Origin: Chryseobacterium sp. FH2 | GTDB taxonomy: Bacteria; Bacteroidota; Bacteroidia; Flavobacteriales; Weeksellaceae | Reading direction: 5' to 3' | NCBI RefSeq assembly: GCF_001045455.1 | Contig: NZ_LFNE01000007.1 | Location: 124,001 to 188,000 of the forward strand | Length of the DNA stretch: 64,000 nucleotides | Shown: positions 43,523 through 52,400 of the stretch, piece after piece | How the letters are laid out: each line of letters begins with the position of its first letter | How positions within the stretch are numbered: the stretch's first letter is position 1 | Program-made: the position numbers and the translations under genes | Notes under the pieces: generated by a model | What the model was told of the DNA's origin: nothing | Database searches by the model: none | What the model saw: only the letters and a program-made list of their open reading frames with translations

Positions 43523-46504
43523 ATGGGAATTACAAGAGGTTCAGAATGGAGAAAATGGGATTTACATGTTCATACTCCTAAAACTTTATGTTCAGATTAT
43601 GGCGGAGATACAGAAGAAGTCTGGGAAAGATATTTTACTGATTTGGAAAGACTTGCTAAAGATAAAAACATCAAAGTTTTTGGGATCAATGATTATTTAT
43701 TCATTGATGGATATAAAAAGGTTCTTGAATATAAAAATAGTGGTGGTCTTAAAAGTGTAGATTTAATTTTACCCGTCATAGAATTCAGACTAAAAGAGTT
43801 TGTTGGAAGCAGGGAGCTTGGACGACTAAATTATCATATTTTATTTGCAGATGAAAGCGTTTTAAAAGTTGATTTGATTGAATCACATTTTTTAAGTGGG
43901 TTAAGGGCAAAAGCTAATTTGGATGCTACTACTCCTGATTATCGAAGTTGGGGAGGAGTTATAACAAGAGATAGTCTAATTGATCTTGGGAAACATATAA
44001 TTGATAATACTCCTGAAGATAAAAGAGGGGCTATGAGCCCTTTAGATGTGGGTTTTAATAATCTCAATTTTGAATTAACAAAAATTGAGGATTTATTAGG
44101 TGAAGGAGCAGAACCAAATACTTTTTTAAAAGGAAAATACTTTAAAGCAATAGGTAAAGCTGAATGGGAAGATTTTAGATGGGATAGTTCTCCATTAGAA
44201 AAGAAAACGGTTGCTAATAGAGCACATTTTATTTTTTCTGCTTCTCCATCTGTTGAAAAAGCTAATAAAGGCAAAGAATCTCTTAAAACGCAAGGAGTAA
44301 ATGATAGATTATTGCATTGTAGCGATTCTCATGGTTTTCCTGCGGATGAAAATAACACAAAACCGAAAGAGTTAGGGCATTGCTTCACTTGGATAAAGGC
44401 AGAACCCACATTTGAGGGTTTAAAACAAATAATATATGAACCCCACGAAAGAGTAAGAATTCAAATAGCTGAACCTGAATCTGAAAAACTAGATAATCTA
44501 ATGATTAGGGAAGTGAGTTTTCAATCAGCCGATAATAAATTTACCCCAGAAATTATAAGATTTAATAAAAATTTAAATGTGATTATTGGAGGGAAATCAT
44601 CAGGGAAATCAATACTACTATATAAAATCGCTAAAACCTTAAATGCCGAAGTTTTATTAAATAATGCTGACGAAAATTTATTGAAAAATAATATTCTAAA
44701 ATATAAAGATACAGATGATAATAAATTTAAGGACTTGTATGATCTATCTGAGGAAGATAGTACTTTTAATTTCAAAGTAAAATTATTCTCGGGTAGCGAA
44801 CAATTTATCATCGATAGACCTTCACAATCTAGTATTTTACCTAGCATAAAATATATTCCTCAGAATCACCTATCTAATCTGGTGGATAAAAGTAGAAAGA
44901 GTGGAAATACTTTAAAAAAGTTGATAAGAGATTTAATACTGGAAGAACCGGATTTTAGAAAGAAGTATAATGATTTTGTTGACAACGCAATTAGAAATGA
45001 CCGTCAAAGAGAGCAAGATGTAGACTACTATTTTTCGTTAAAAGAAACTATTAAAAAGAAAGAGGAAGAATTACTAACGAGAGGAGCGATTAAAGCTCTC
45101 GAAGAGGGAATAACTTCTAATAGAGATAAATTAAAGCAGTTGAGTGCTAGTTTTACCTCTGAGGAATCTCAAGAATATAATAGATTAAATGAAAGAATGA
45201 ACTTGTTAAAGATTGAAGAAAGCAAAATAAATTCTGATTTTGATAAGATTAAAAATTTCAATGATGAAGTAAAAAGATTCCTTGGCGAATTTGTAAATCG
45301 TAAACGCATTTTAAGTGATTCACTAGAAGTTGATGCTATTAAAACTACTTTCTTACCTAAATATAATTTTATAGAAGATGCTCTCAGAGATGTTAATGAT
45401 ATAGAAAATGAAATAAGGAAAAGTGAAGAAGGAAACTTTATTCAAGAAAATATATTTAAAATAAACTTGTTGAGAATTAAACAAGAACAAATTGATATAG
45501 AGAATAAGTTAAAACCTTTTATCGAAAAGTTTGCTAATCAAAAGCAAATAGAGTCTATCCAAAAAAATATTTCTGAAGACCAAAAAAAACTAAGTGAAAT
45601 CCAGCAATTCAGAAAAGAAATTGATGATAGCTTAGCTAACCTCAAAGTACAAAAACAAAAAATTTTTGATGAGTTTGAAAAAAACTTTGAGCTTTATACA
45701 AAGATTTTAGAAGAATTAGAGCCAAGAATATCTTCTATCGAAAATGAGGATGATAAAATTGATATTATAGGCTCTATTAAATATAATTTCCCAAAATTCA
45801 GAGAAATGATTGAATCTATCATTAATCAAAAGAAATTTAATAATGAAGATTGTAAATATTTATATCAATATGAAAAGGACAATAATGTAAAGTCTGCGCT
45901 TTCAGAAATTGATTTTAATTCTATAAAAAATGACTTAAAAAATTTATTTGAAAAAATTGAAAATAGTCCTACTATATTGAAGGGAAATAATACTGAAAGA
46001 GATGCTTGTAAAAAAGTGTTAACAGATTATTTTTTTGATCATTGGGATGTAAAGTCTGATGATGATGATATTCATAAAATGTCCACTGGTAAAGCTAGTT
46101 TTGTATTATTAAAATTAATTATTAAACTTAGTAAAGATGATGGACCGATATTGATTGACCAACCAGAAGATAATTTGGATAATCGTTCCGTTTCTAAAGA
46201 ATTAGTAGAATATTTAAAATTAAGAAAAAGAGAGAGACAAATTATTTTAGTTACCCACAACCCTAATATTGTAGTAAATGCAGATGCAGAAAATGTTATT
46301 GTGGCTAATCAAAATGGGCAAAATGATACTGATAGTGAGAGCCCATATAAATTTGATTATATAAACGGAGCTTTAGAAGATTCATTTAACAATGAGGGTT
46401 GTAAAGATTTACTAAAAAGTATGGGTGTTAGACAACACATTGCGGAAATAGTAGAGGGAGGTATGGAAGCATTCAAAAAAAGAGAGGAAAAATATGGATT
46501 TTGA
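43523..46504 (+). CDS. TrlF-like PHP phosphoesterase / SMC-type ATPase
   Basis: From ATG 43523 the product is 993 residues. Residues 1-300 look like a PHP domain: W-D-L-H-V-H-T-P near residue 12, then a conserved C-S-D-S-H-G near 270. An ABC/SMC-type ATPase follows: Walker A G-G-K-S-S-G-K-S near 355, a long coiled coil at about 490-800, S-T-G-K-A-S as signature near 852, Walker B I-L-I-D-Q-P-E-D-N near 875 and T-H-N-P-N as H-loop near 910. This is the architecture of the TrlF family AAA-like ATPases. Such SMC/nuclease-like fusions are common in defence islands; the substrate is unknown. Confidence 0.82.
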   Translation: MGITRGSEWRKWDLHVHTPKTLCSDYGGDTEEVWERYFTDLERLAKDKNIKVFGINDYLFIDGYKKVLEYKNSGGLKSVDLILPVIEFRLKEFVGSRELGRLNYHILFADESVLKVDLIESHFLSGLRAKANLDATTPDYRSWGGVITRDSLIDLGKHIIDNTPEDKRGAMSPLDVGFNNLNFELTKIEDLLGEGAEPNTFLKGKYFKAIGKAEWEDFRWDSSPLEKKTVANRAHFIFSASPSVEKANKGKESLKTQGVNDRLLHCSDSHGFPADENNTKPKELGHCFTWIKAEPTFEGLKQIIYEPHERVRIQIAEPESEKLDNLMIREVSFQSADNKFTPEIIRFNKNLNVIIGGKSSGKSILLYKIAKTLNAEVLLNNADENLLKNNILKYKDTDDNKFKDLYDLSEEDSTFNFKVKLFSGSEQFIIDRPSQSSILPSIKYIPQNHLSNLVDKSRKSGNTLKKLIRDLILEEPDFRKKYNDFVDNAIRNDRQREQDVDYYFSLKETIKKKEEELLTRGAIKALEEGITSNRDKLKQLSASFTSEESQEYNRLNERMNLLKIEESKINSDFDKIKNFNDEVKRFLGEFVNRKRILSDSLEVDAIKTTFLPKYNFIEDALRDVNDIENEIRKSEEGNFIQENIFKINLLRIKQEQIDIENKLKPFIEKFANQKQIESIQKNISEDQKKLSEIQQFRKEIDDSLANLKVQKQKIFDEFEKNFELYTKILEELEPRISSIENEDDKIDIIGSIKYNFPKFREMIESIINQKKFNNEDCKYLYQYEKDNNVKSALSEIDFNSIKNDLKNLFEKIENSPTILKGNNTERDACKKVLTDYFFDHWDVKSDDDDIHKMSTGKASFVLLKLIIKLSKDDGPILIDQPEDNLDNRSVSKELVEYLKLRKRERQIILVTHNPNIVVNADAENVIVANQNGQNDTDSESPYKFDYINGALEDSFNNEGCKDLLKSMGVRQHIAEIVEGGMEAFKKREEKYGF

Positions 46505-46558
46505 TGAAATAGTTATTTTGAATATTTGTGATAAATAACTTTATAGAAACCAATAAAC

Positions 46559-46576
46559 CTAATTTAGGTATAATAT
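46559..46576 (+). repeat. 18-bp site, inverted copy of 40260-40277
   Basis: CTAATTTAGGTATAATAT is the exact reverse complement of the site before integrase 1. It sits 160 bases before the HTH gene, in the gap after the TrlF gene. Confidence 0.5.
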
Positions 46577-46736
46577 GACAAAGCAATCATTAGGTTGCTT
46601 TTTTTATATGGAATTTTTGTTGCTGAAAATCAATGTTTTCTGTTTTTGGTGTCAAATGACTCAATAAAATACCAACGTTTTTATTGTTACTATAGTTACT
46701 TAAAATAAATATTGTGTAACAAATAAAATTAAAGTA

Positions 46737-46994
46737 ATGGATAAAAAATTAACATTGTATGTATTAAAACAAAATCGAAAATTTAAAAGAGAAATTAAAG
46801 AACTCAAAAAACTATTCAACGAAAATTGTAATTTTAAAGAATTATTGACCGTCAAAGAAGCTTGTGATTATTATGGGTTTAGCGAAAAAACCTTTTATCG
46901 ATATAAGGATATGGGATTGAAGGTAATTCAGAAAGGTCGTAATACAAAAGTTTTTGTTAAAAAAATTGATATTGAAAAATTCTTAAATAAATAA
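46737..46994 (+). CDS. HTH (excisionase/MerR-like) DNA-binding protein, element 1
   Basis: The 85-residue protein has a basic N-terminal helix and then a winged HTH: L-T-V-K-E-A-C-D-Y-Y-G-F-S-E-K-T-F-Y-R-Y near residue 38 and a wing ending in I-D-I-E-K-F. This is the layout of small DNA-binding proteins coded before replication or excision genes in Bacteroidetes elements. Two bases separate its stop from the replication initiator gene, so both are one operon. It may act as excisionase or as regulator of Rep. Confidence 0.8.
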   Translation: MDKKLTLYVLKQNRKFKREIKELKKLFNENCNFKELLTVKEACDYYGFSEKTFYRYKDMGLKVIQKGRNTKVFVKKIDIEKFLNK

Positions 46995-46996
46995 AG

Positions 46997-48079
46997 ATGG
47001 TTGATAGAATAAAATTTATTGTTGACAATGCTAATCTCTCGCACATAGTTCTTAATGAACATTTTTTTGGACCAATAAATAGTAAAGGAGTAAAAATATA
47101 TTATTATAAAAATAACCAAAATGTTGATGAGGAAGATGACGAAAATAAACTAATCACATACAATGATTATGATTCTAAGTACAAGAAAAATTTTTATATA
47201 AAATATTATGTTTACGATAAACCTAGAGGGCTTGCAAGCAACCAAAGTGCCAAGATTGGAAATCAATTAATAGTTCATCGTAATTTCCGAAAAGAATTTT
47301 ATGGAGAAGCTCGAATTGAAGATTTGGATTATAAAAAATTTAAGGAAGTAATCTGTAGATATGCAGCAAAGTTTCAAATTGATGAAAGTAGAATGTTGAA
47401 AGCTAGAGTAACAAAAGTAGAGTTTGGAGTTACATTAAGACTTAAATCAGATATGGAAGCAATTATTCCATGCTTTGTAAGTTGTGAGAATTTACCAGAA
47501 AAGGTTATGTACGGAAATACGGGCGTTACATTTATCGGAGGGAATTATTCTGTTAGTTTTTATGATAAACTTAAAAGAATATTAGATAGTAGGGCTATGA
47601 TGAAAAATCAAAAACGAAGAGCTATTCATGAACCTATGGTGCGTAAAAATAATTTTTGGTTACGTTACGAAATTAAAATAGAAAAGGTAAGTGGATTTAA
47701 TTTCGGAAACTATAAAGACTCTATGAGTACATTGAAGAAAATTCTAGATAATTGGAACGCTTTAGGCGACATGCTTTACAAAATGTACGGAAATGTTGAA
47801 TTTGTAGATTTTTTATCTCCCCAAATAGAAGTAGATATAAAAGGGAAATCTTATGGAGAATTAGACAAACTCATGATTTTTACAGGAATTAAAACTGTTG
47901 GAGAGAAAGAATTTTTTACTCAGTTTATACCTATGCTAAATAAAAATAAACAGAGCTTTTTTAGAGGTCATTATAAAAATTTTTACGAAGGTTATGTAGA
48001 AAAAAGTAAAAAGGGTTATGGCCAAATTTTAGATAAAATTTTATTAAAAAAAATTGATAAACTTAAAAACAAAATCTAG
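46997..48079 (+). CDS. Replication initiator-like protein, element 1
   Basis: The 360-residue basic protein resembles the phage/plasmid replication proteins of gene II type used in rolling-circle replication. A K-V-E-F-G-V-T-L-R strand near residue 138, S-F-Y-D-K-L-K-R-I near 190 and L-R-Y-E-I-K-I-E near 226 form a pattern seen also in the 58865 protein of the second region. The initiating Tyr cannot be pinned down. A cluster of phased repeats just downstream (48167) would suit an origin. Confidence 0.6.
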   Translation: MVDRIKFIVDNANLSHIVLNEHFFGPINSKGVKIYYYKNNQNVDEEDDENKLITYNDYDSKYKKNFYIKYYVYDKPRGLASNQSAKIGNQLIVHRNFRKEFYGEARIEDLDYKKFKEVICRYAAKFQIDESRMLKARVTKVEFGVTLRLKSDMEAIIPCFVSCENLPEKVMYGNTGVTFIGGNYSVSFYDKLKRILDSRAMMKNQKRRAIHEPMVRKNNFWLRYEIKIEKVSGFNFGNYKDSMSTLKKILDNWNALGDMLYKMYGNVEFVDFLSPQIEVDIKGKSYGELDKLMIFTGIKTVGEKEFFTQFIPMLNKNKQSFFRGHYKNFYEGYVEKSKKGYGQILDKILLKKIDKLKNKI

Positions 48080-48166
48080 TTGTGGTCATTTACAACCAAA
48101 ATCTGGTAGATTAACTGAGTAGTAATATAAAGAGTAATATACTACTATTATTAGGCTAATATAATA

Positions 48167-48251
48167 CAAGTAAAAGCATATAGGGAAGCAAGTAAGCTGT
48201 CAAGTATAATCAAGTAAATAATATAAATAGAAACGAGTAAGGAAATAAGTA
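48167..48251 (+). repeat. Helically phased CAAGTA repeats, candidate origin
   Basis: CAAGTA or a one-base variant starts at 48167, 48189, 48201, 48211, 48234 and 48246, with spacings of 22, 12, 10, 23 and 12, close to whole turns of DNA. Another copy is at 48313. The cluster lies 88 bases after the replication gene. The rest of the 456-base gap (48080-48535) is AT-rich and otherwise empty apart from the terminator at 48421. Confidence 0.45.
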
Positions 48252-48420
48252 GATTGGTACTGCCGAGCTTCAGTGATTAAATCACCTTTTGAACTATACT
48301 TACTTCCGATAGCAAGTAGGAAAACTATTAATAAGGCAAATTTCGATGTTCTTTTAATTTTCCTATGAAGGTACTTAAAAAAGAATTTTCGCCCTTTAAA
48401 ATGGTGCTAATAAATATATG

Positions 48421-48455
48421 TGTCATAATTAGTTTTCCTGATTATGACATTTTTT
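48421..48455 (+). terminator. Terminator after the replication region
   Basis: TGTCATAAT / ATTATGACA stem of nine bp with an 11-base loop and a T run on the plus strand. It closes the HTH-Rep transcript before the convergent four-gene operon. Confidence 0.65.
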
Positions 48456-48535
48456 ATTTATTAGTAATTTAATTAATTCTGAATCATAATATTCGATTGT
48501 AATTCAGAGTTATTGATAACAAAATGAAAGTATTT

Positions 48536-49462
48536 TTAAACTTGATTTATCAAGTCATAAAATAGCTCTTTGTAAGTACTATAAAATGGTTTTTCTTTTA
48601 AACCTAAGTTAAATTGTTTGTCCCATGCTTTTATAAATAATGCAAGCATAGCCCAAACTGGACTGTCCTCTGTAGGATTAATAATTCTTAGGGCATTTTC
48701 TAACCTGTCATTGATGTCAGGATGTTTGCTCCCTCCATTAAGGTTGTTTTTACGAAAAAGTATTGCAGCGATACCGAAAATTATGGATATGCTTGTAGCA
48801 GTTATATTACGACAATCTTTTAAAATTAATTCCATAGCTCTAGTATCAGCATCAATTTCCAACGCTTTAATTTCTACTTGTGAGAGATTTTCTGTTGAAA
48901 TTTTTTTTATATGCTCAAATTCAGCATGAGCGATTTCATGATAAAGAATGAAATTAACGCTTTCTACAAAAATGTCATTAGTTTTTTCAATATAATAACC
49001 TTCTAGCGCAAAACTGTCATAGTATTCTGGGTTAGGAAGATTTGTTATATCCCAAGATTCAAATGCTCTTGTTATTCTTTTAGCATATTGGAAAAGATCT
49101 TCTGCATCATTTAGTATTTTTACGTTTTGTGGTATAAAGATAAGTATTTGTCTTTTTTCATGCTCAGGAATTACAACTCCTTCTTCATGAACTACAAAAA
49201 AGTAGTAGCAAATGATCCAAATATATGATAAAAACGTTTCATGTATGTTAATTGTACCATAAGCAGATATAAAGGGTAGTTGATTTTCATTCAAAGACGC
49301 ATTTCTAGCGTGATAAGCTATTTTTTTATCTAACCTAAGATCTAATTGAAGGGTTGTGATGAGTTTTTTGTTTCGTTCTTCAAGTCTTGCTATCAAGTTA
49401 TGTTTTAATACCCTAATTGGTTGGTCTCCTACGTGTGTAGACATTAATTTACTTGTCTTCAC
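48536..49462 (-). CDS. Lit-like (peptidase U49) HEXXH metallopeptidase
   Basis: The 308-residue soluble protein has a zinc-peptidase motif Y-H-E-I-A-H at residues 174-179 and a downstream third-ligand candidate L-E-I-D-A-D near 201-206. Size and motif spacing recall the Lit phage-exclusion protease, which in E. coli cuts EF-Tu during T4 infection, and more loosely other defence-linked HEXXH peptidases. It is the last gene of the four-gene minus-strand operon, 33 bases after the nuclease-like gene. I infer a toxin or effector role, not shown here. Confidence 0.65.
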   Translation of the reverse strand: MKTSKLMSTHVGDQPIRVLKHNLIARLEERNKKLITTLQLDLRLDKKIAYHARNASLNENQLPFISAYGTINIHETFLSYIWIICYYFFVVHEEGVVIPEHEKRQILIFIPQNVKILNDAEDLFQYAKRITRAFESWDITNLPNPEYYDSFALEGYYIEKTNDIFVESVNFILYHEIAHAEFEHIKKISTENLSQVEIKALEIDADTRAMELILKDCRNITATSISIIFGIAAILFRKNNLNGGSKHPDINDRLENALRIINPTEDSPVWAMLALFIKAWDKQFNLGLKEKPFYSTYKELFYDLINQV

Positions 49463-49495
49463 TATTTTGTAATATTTATATATGTCATTTTGTGA

Positions 49496-51199
49496 TTAAT
49501 CCACTGTTGGAATATTTAATTTTTTTATGTATGATTCAATAAAGCTAGGTGTTTCTTTAAAATCCGTTTTATCAAAAATATTCCCTACAAAAGCAGAAAA
49601 TGAGATAGAAGTGTTCATGTAATTTTCTATATTCTTTTCATAATTGGTACTAAACGTTGGCTTAGCAAATGCTTGATATTTGTCAATTAATATTTCCAGC
49701 CCATATTCCCCCCTTTTAAAAAAATGTTCTTGATATATGATTAGTGTATCAATATTAATTATTGTAAGGTTTTTTATTTGCTTTTTTTGATTCGTATCAA
49801 ACGTAGAATCCAATTCCTCTCTAAACCATTTATTTAATAATCTATTCAATTCAGGAGTATCAAACTGTCTATCATGTATAACTAAAACAGGATACACTTT
49901 GACGTAATCAGTATTGTAACTTACATCGATTTTTTTATAGTATTCATCGAATACTCGCTTAATATTTTCAATTATTTGAAGAATAGCTTTTTTGCTTGTT
50001 TTACCATCCTTTTCTACCTTTAAAAATTTGTCTTTTAAACCCTTTGACAAAATGGAATAATCTCGTGAAATTTTTTCTTCACCTTTTAATATTACATCTT
50101 TACTTTCAAAAAGTAAAATTTTATTTTTAAATCGAATATAAAAATCAGGTTCAGAAGAATATCCTTGTGATTTGAAATCCTCTCCTTTAAACTTTTGATA
50201 TTTTGAATTGCTAGGAAAACACTTCCAAATTGTTTGATATAATAAAACTTGTTCTGAAAAAAAATCACAATATATTGATCGGAAATCCCTAATTCTAAAT
50301 TCTTCACTAACCTCTTTATTAATTTTTAAACTGAATTCAAAGATTACACTTTTAAAAATCCTTTCAATTAAAAATAATTTATTAATAACTAAAAAAGTAT
50401 GATCGTTAACTTTTTGTAGAGGGTTACTTCTTATTGTAGTGAAATCGGGTAATTCAGTATATTCAATTGGAACTGAAAAAAGGCTTAAAAATAATGTATT
50501 TGTTTCAAGACTATCATCTGCTTCTAAGCGAATTTCTGAGTATGTATCATTGTTATGTCCTAATACAGGAATTATTATATTGAGTAACTTATAGATCCAT
50601 TCCTGCCAATTCGAACATTTATATTTATCTAAAAATAGAATGAGGTGATTTTTTAAAATGGAATGTTGCTCAATAAATTGAAAATATTCTATAGATTTTA
50701 TTAATTGGCTAAGAAAAACCTCATGTAAAATATAATTTTGAATATCATAATCATGGTATGATAACGTTAAAAGAGAAGCAATAATCCTTTCATCATCATC
50801 TTTAGGAAGTTTTTTTTGACCTGATTCTTCAGTAGTATCTTGTTCGGAATTTAATAAGAGATAGGCTTTAAATAACCGTAATTCAAATTCATTTTTATCT
50901 ATTGCTTCAGTAGTATTTTCATCTCTCTCTAAAATATAGTTTAGAAGTTTTAAACTACTAAAAATATTTAAAATAGATCCATTACTTCGTATTCGAGAAA
51001 TTAATTCTGATTTAACATCGTTATCTGAAAACCAATTATTTATTGTTGTAATAGCATTTTTTTCAGTTTTAGAACGATTAACGAAGTAGCTAACTGCTCT
51101 TAATAGGTCATCTTTATCTAAAGGCTTTAAAAGCTCTATTAGAGTTTCCTTACCATCAAAAAAAGTTTGATAGTTTAATCTTAATATCATTTGAGTCAT
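49496..51199 (-). CDS. PD-(D/E)XK nuclease-like protein
   Basis: A 567-residue protein with a mainly helical N-terminal half and no membrane segments. Residues 350-368 read E-P-D-F-Y-I-R-F-K-N, then I-L-L-F-E-S-K-D. The Asp352 and Glu365-x-Lys367 spacing with a hydrophobic strand between them is the PD-(D/E)XK nuclease pattern. The C-terminal 200 residues are mixed alpha/beta with no clear family. It starts four bases after the membrane-protein gene stop, so it is part of the same operon. Confidence 0.55.
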   Translation of the reverse strand: MTQMILRLNYQTFFDGKETLIELLKPLDKDDLLRAVSYFVNRSKTEKNAITTINNWFSDNDVKSELISRIRSNGSILNIFSSLKLLNYILERDENTTEAIDKNEFELRLFKAYLLLNSEQDTTEESGQKKLPKDDDERIIASLLTLSYHDYDIQNYILHEVFLSQLIKSIEYFQFIEQHSILKNHLILFLDKYKCSNWQEWIYKLLNIIIPVLGHNNDTYSEIRLEADDSLETNTLFLSLFSVPIEYTELPDFTTIRSNPLQKVNDHTFLVINKLFLIERIFKSVIFEFSLKINKEVSEEFRIRDFRSIYCDFFSEQVLLYQTIWKCFPSNSKYQKFKGEDFKSQGYSSEPDFYIRFKNKILLFESKDVILKGEEKISRDYSILSKGLKDKFLKVEKDGKTSKKAILQIIENIKRVFDEYYKKIDVSYNTDYVKVYPVLVIHDRQFDTPELNRLLNKWFREELDSTFDTNQKKQIKNLTIINIDTLIIYQEHFFKRGEYGLEILIDKYQAFAKPTFSTNYEKNIENYMNTSISFSAFVGNIFDKTDFKETPSFIESYIKKLNIPTVD

Positions 51200-51203
51200 A
51201 GTT

Positions 51204-52400
51204 TTATGTTTTTAACGTGAAAATAATGTAAATGATTAAGGAGAATATAATATAGAGAAATACCATAATTATTCCCATTAATTTAAAAGTGTTTAGAAAT
51301 AAAACTGTTCCCATAGCTAATATTGGGGATAACCATAAGAAAAGCTGCATCAATAATATTCTATTGCTTTGTTTTATTTTTTCCTTTTCAACTTTACTAA
51401 ACGATTTTTCTAGTTCTATAATTTTATTCTGTTCAAAAGTTGATTTATATTGAAGAATATTGTCACTAATGAAGCCAATAGAGGATTTTTGGTTATTAAT
51501 AAAGATTTGAATGAATACACAAAATATTATCAATCCTATTATTAGCAAATAATTTTTAAAAGCATTTATATTTTCATAGTCCAAAGTAGATAAAGTGAAT
51601 ACTAAGGCGGTTGGAATCGCAATTAGTTTTGTTTGCGAATCATTTATAACAGACTGTAATTTTTGATTAAATTCCAAAGCTTTTGAATCAAGTTCAACCT
51701 TCAGTTTGTTATATGAGAAATTTCGTAAATAATAGTTATAACTAGATTCCGCTTTATCGTCGTAATCATAATAATTCTGGATTAAATATGAAAAACGGGT
51801 ATTTTCTTCTATTGGAATTAGATACTCAACTAAAAAGTTCAAATAAACATTTTTCTTATCTGCAAAAGCATTAGTTTGGAGAAGTGAAACAAACTGTTCT
51901 ATTCTGTTTGTTACATCAACATTCAAGGATTCTAAATCTTCATAGGAATATTTTAATGGTAGATATAAAGAAATTTCCTCTCTTAAAATAATTGCGTTCA
52001 AAACTTCTGCATCTTCATAAGTATGTTTTGAAAAATTGGATATTTCGGATATTAAATTAACAATTAGTGAATAGTTTTGCTGAAAAGGTAAATCATCCGA
52101 TAAATATGAGCTTCTTTCAAAAATATAAATTTCATTCCCAGGAATATTGTAATAATTTTTTCTTAAAAATGATTCTCTAGTTTCAAAAAAACCAATACTA
52201 GAAAGTCTTGGGAGAGAAAATTCTAAAGTTATCGAATCTCCTACTGAATAATCATCAATATCAGAATTTTCAATTAATTCTGAATTGTATAGTGTATCTA
52301 AAAATGATTTATCGTCAATTACATTTTGGCAAAATAAAACATTATCCTCAACGCTTTTTGAGGATGAAGTATTAATTATATCAACTATTTGATTAAGCAT
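51204..52400 (-). CDS. Four-helix membrane protein of the cargo operon
   Basis: The 398-residue protein has a soluble N-terminal domain of about 265 residues, then four hydrophobic segments at about 268-282, 289-308, 352-371 and 376-394, with a charged coiled-coil-like stretch between the second and third. No known domain is recognised. Its start overlaps the NdpA-like gene stop by eight bases, so translation is coupled. A membrane-disrupting or signalling effector role is possible but inferred only from layout. Confidence 0.6.
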   Translation of the reverse strand: MLNQIVDIINTSSSKSVEDNVLFCQNVIDDKSFLDTLYNSELIENSDIDDYSVGDSITLEFSLPRLSSIGFFETRESFLRKNYYNIPGNEIYIFERSSYLSDDLPFQQNYSLIVNLISEISNFSKHTYEDAEVLNAIILREEISLYLPLKYSYEDLESLNVDVTNRIEQFVSLLQTNAFADKKNVYLNFLVEYLIPIEENTRFSYLIQNYYDYDDKAESSYNYYLRNFSYNKLKVELDSKALEFNQKLQSVINDSQTKLIAIPTALVFTLSTLDYENINAFKNYLLIIGLIIFCVFIQIFINNQKSSIGFISDNILQYKSTFEQNKIIELEKSFSKVEKEKIKQSNRILLMQLFLWLSPILAMGTVLFLNTFKLMGIIMVFLYIIFSLIIYIIFTLKT

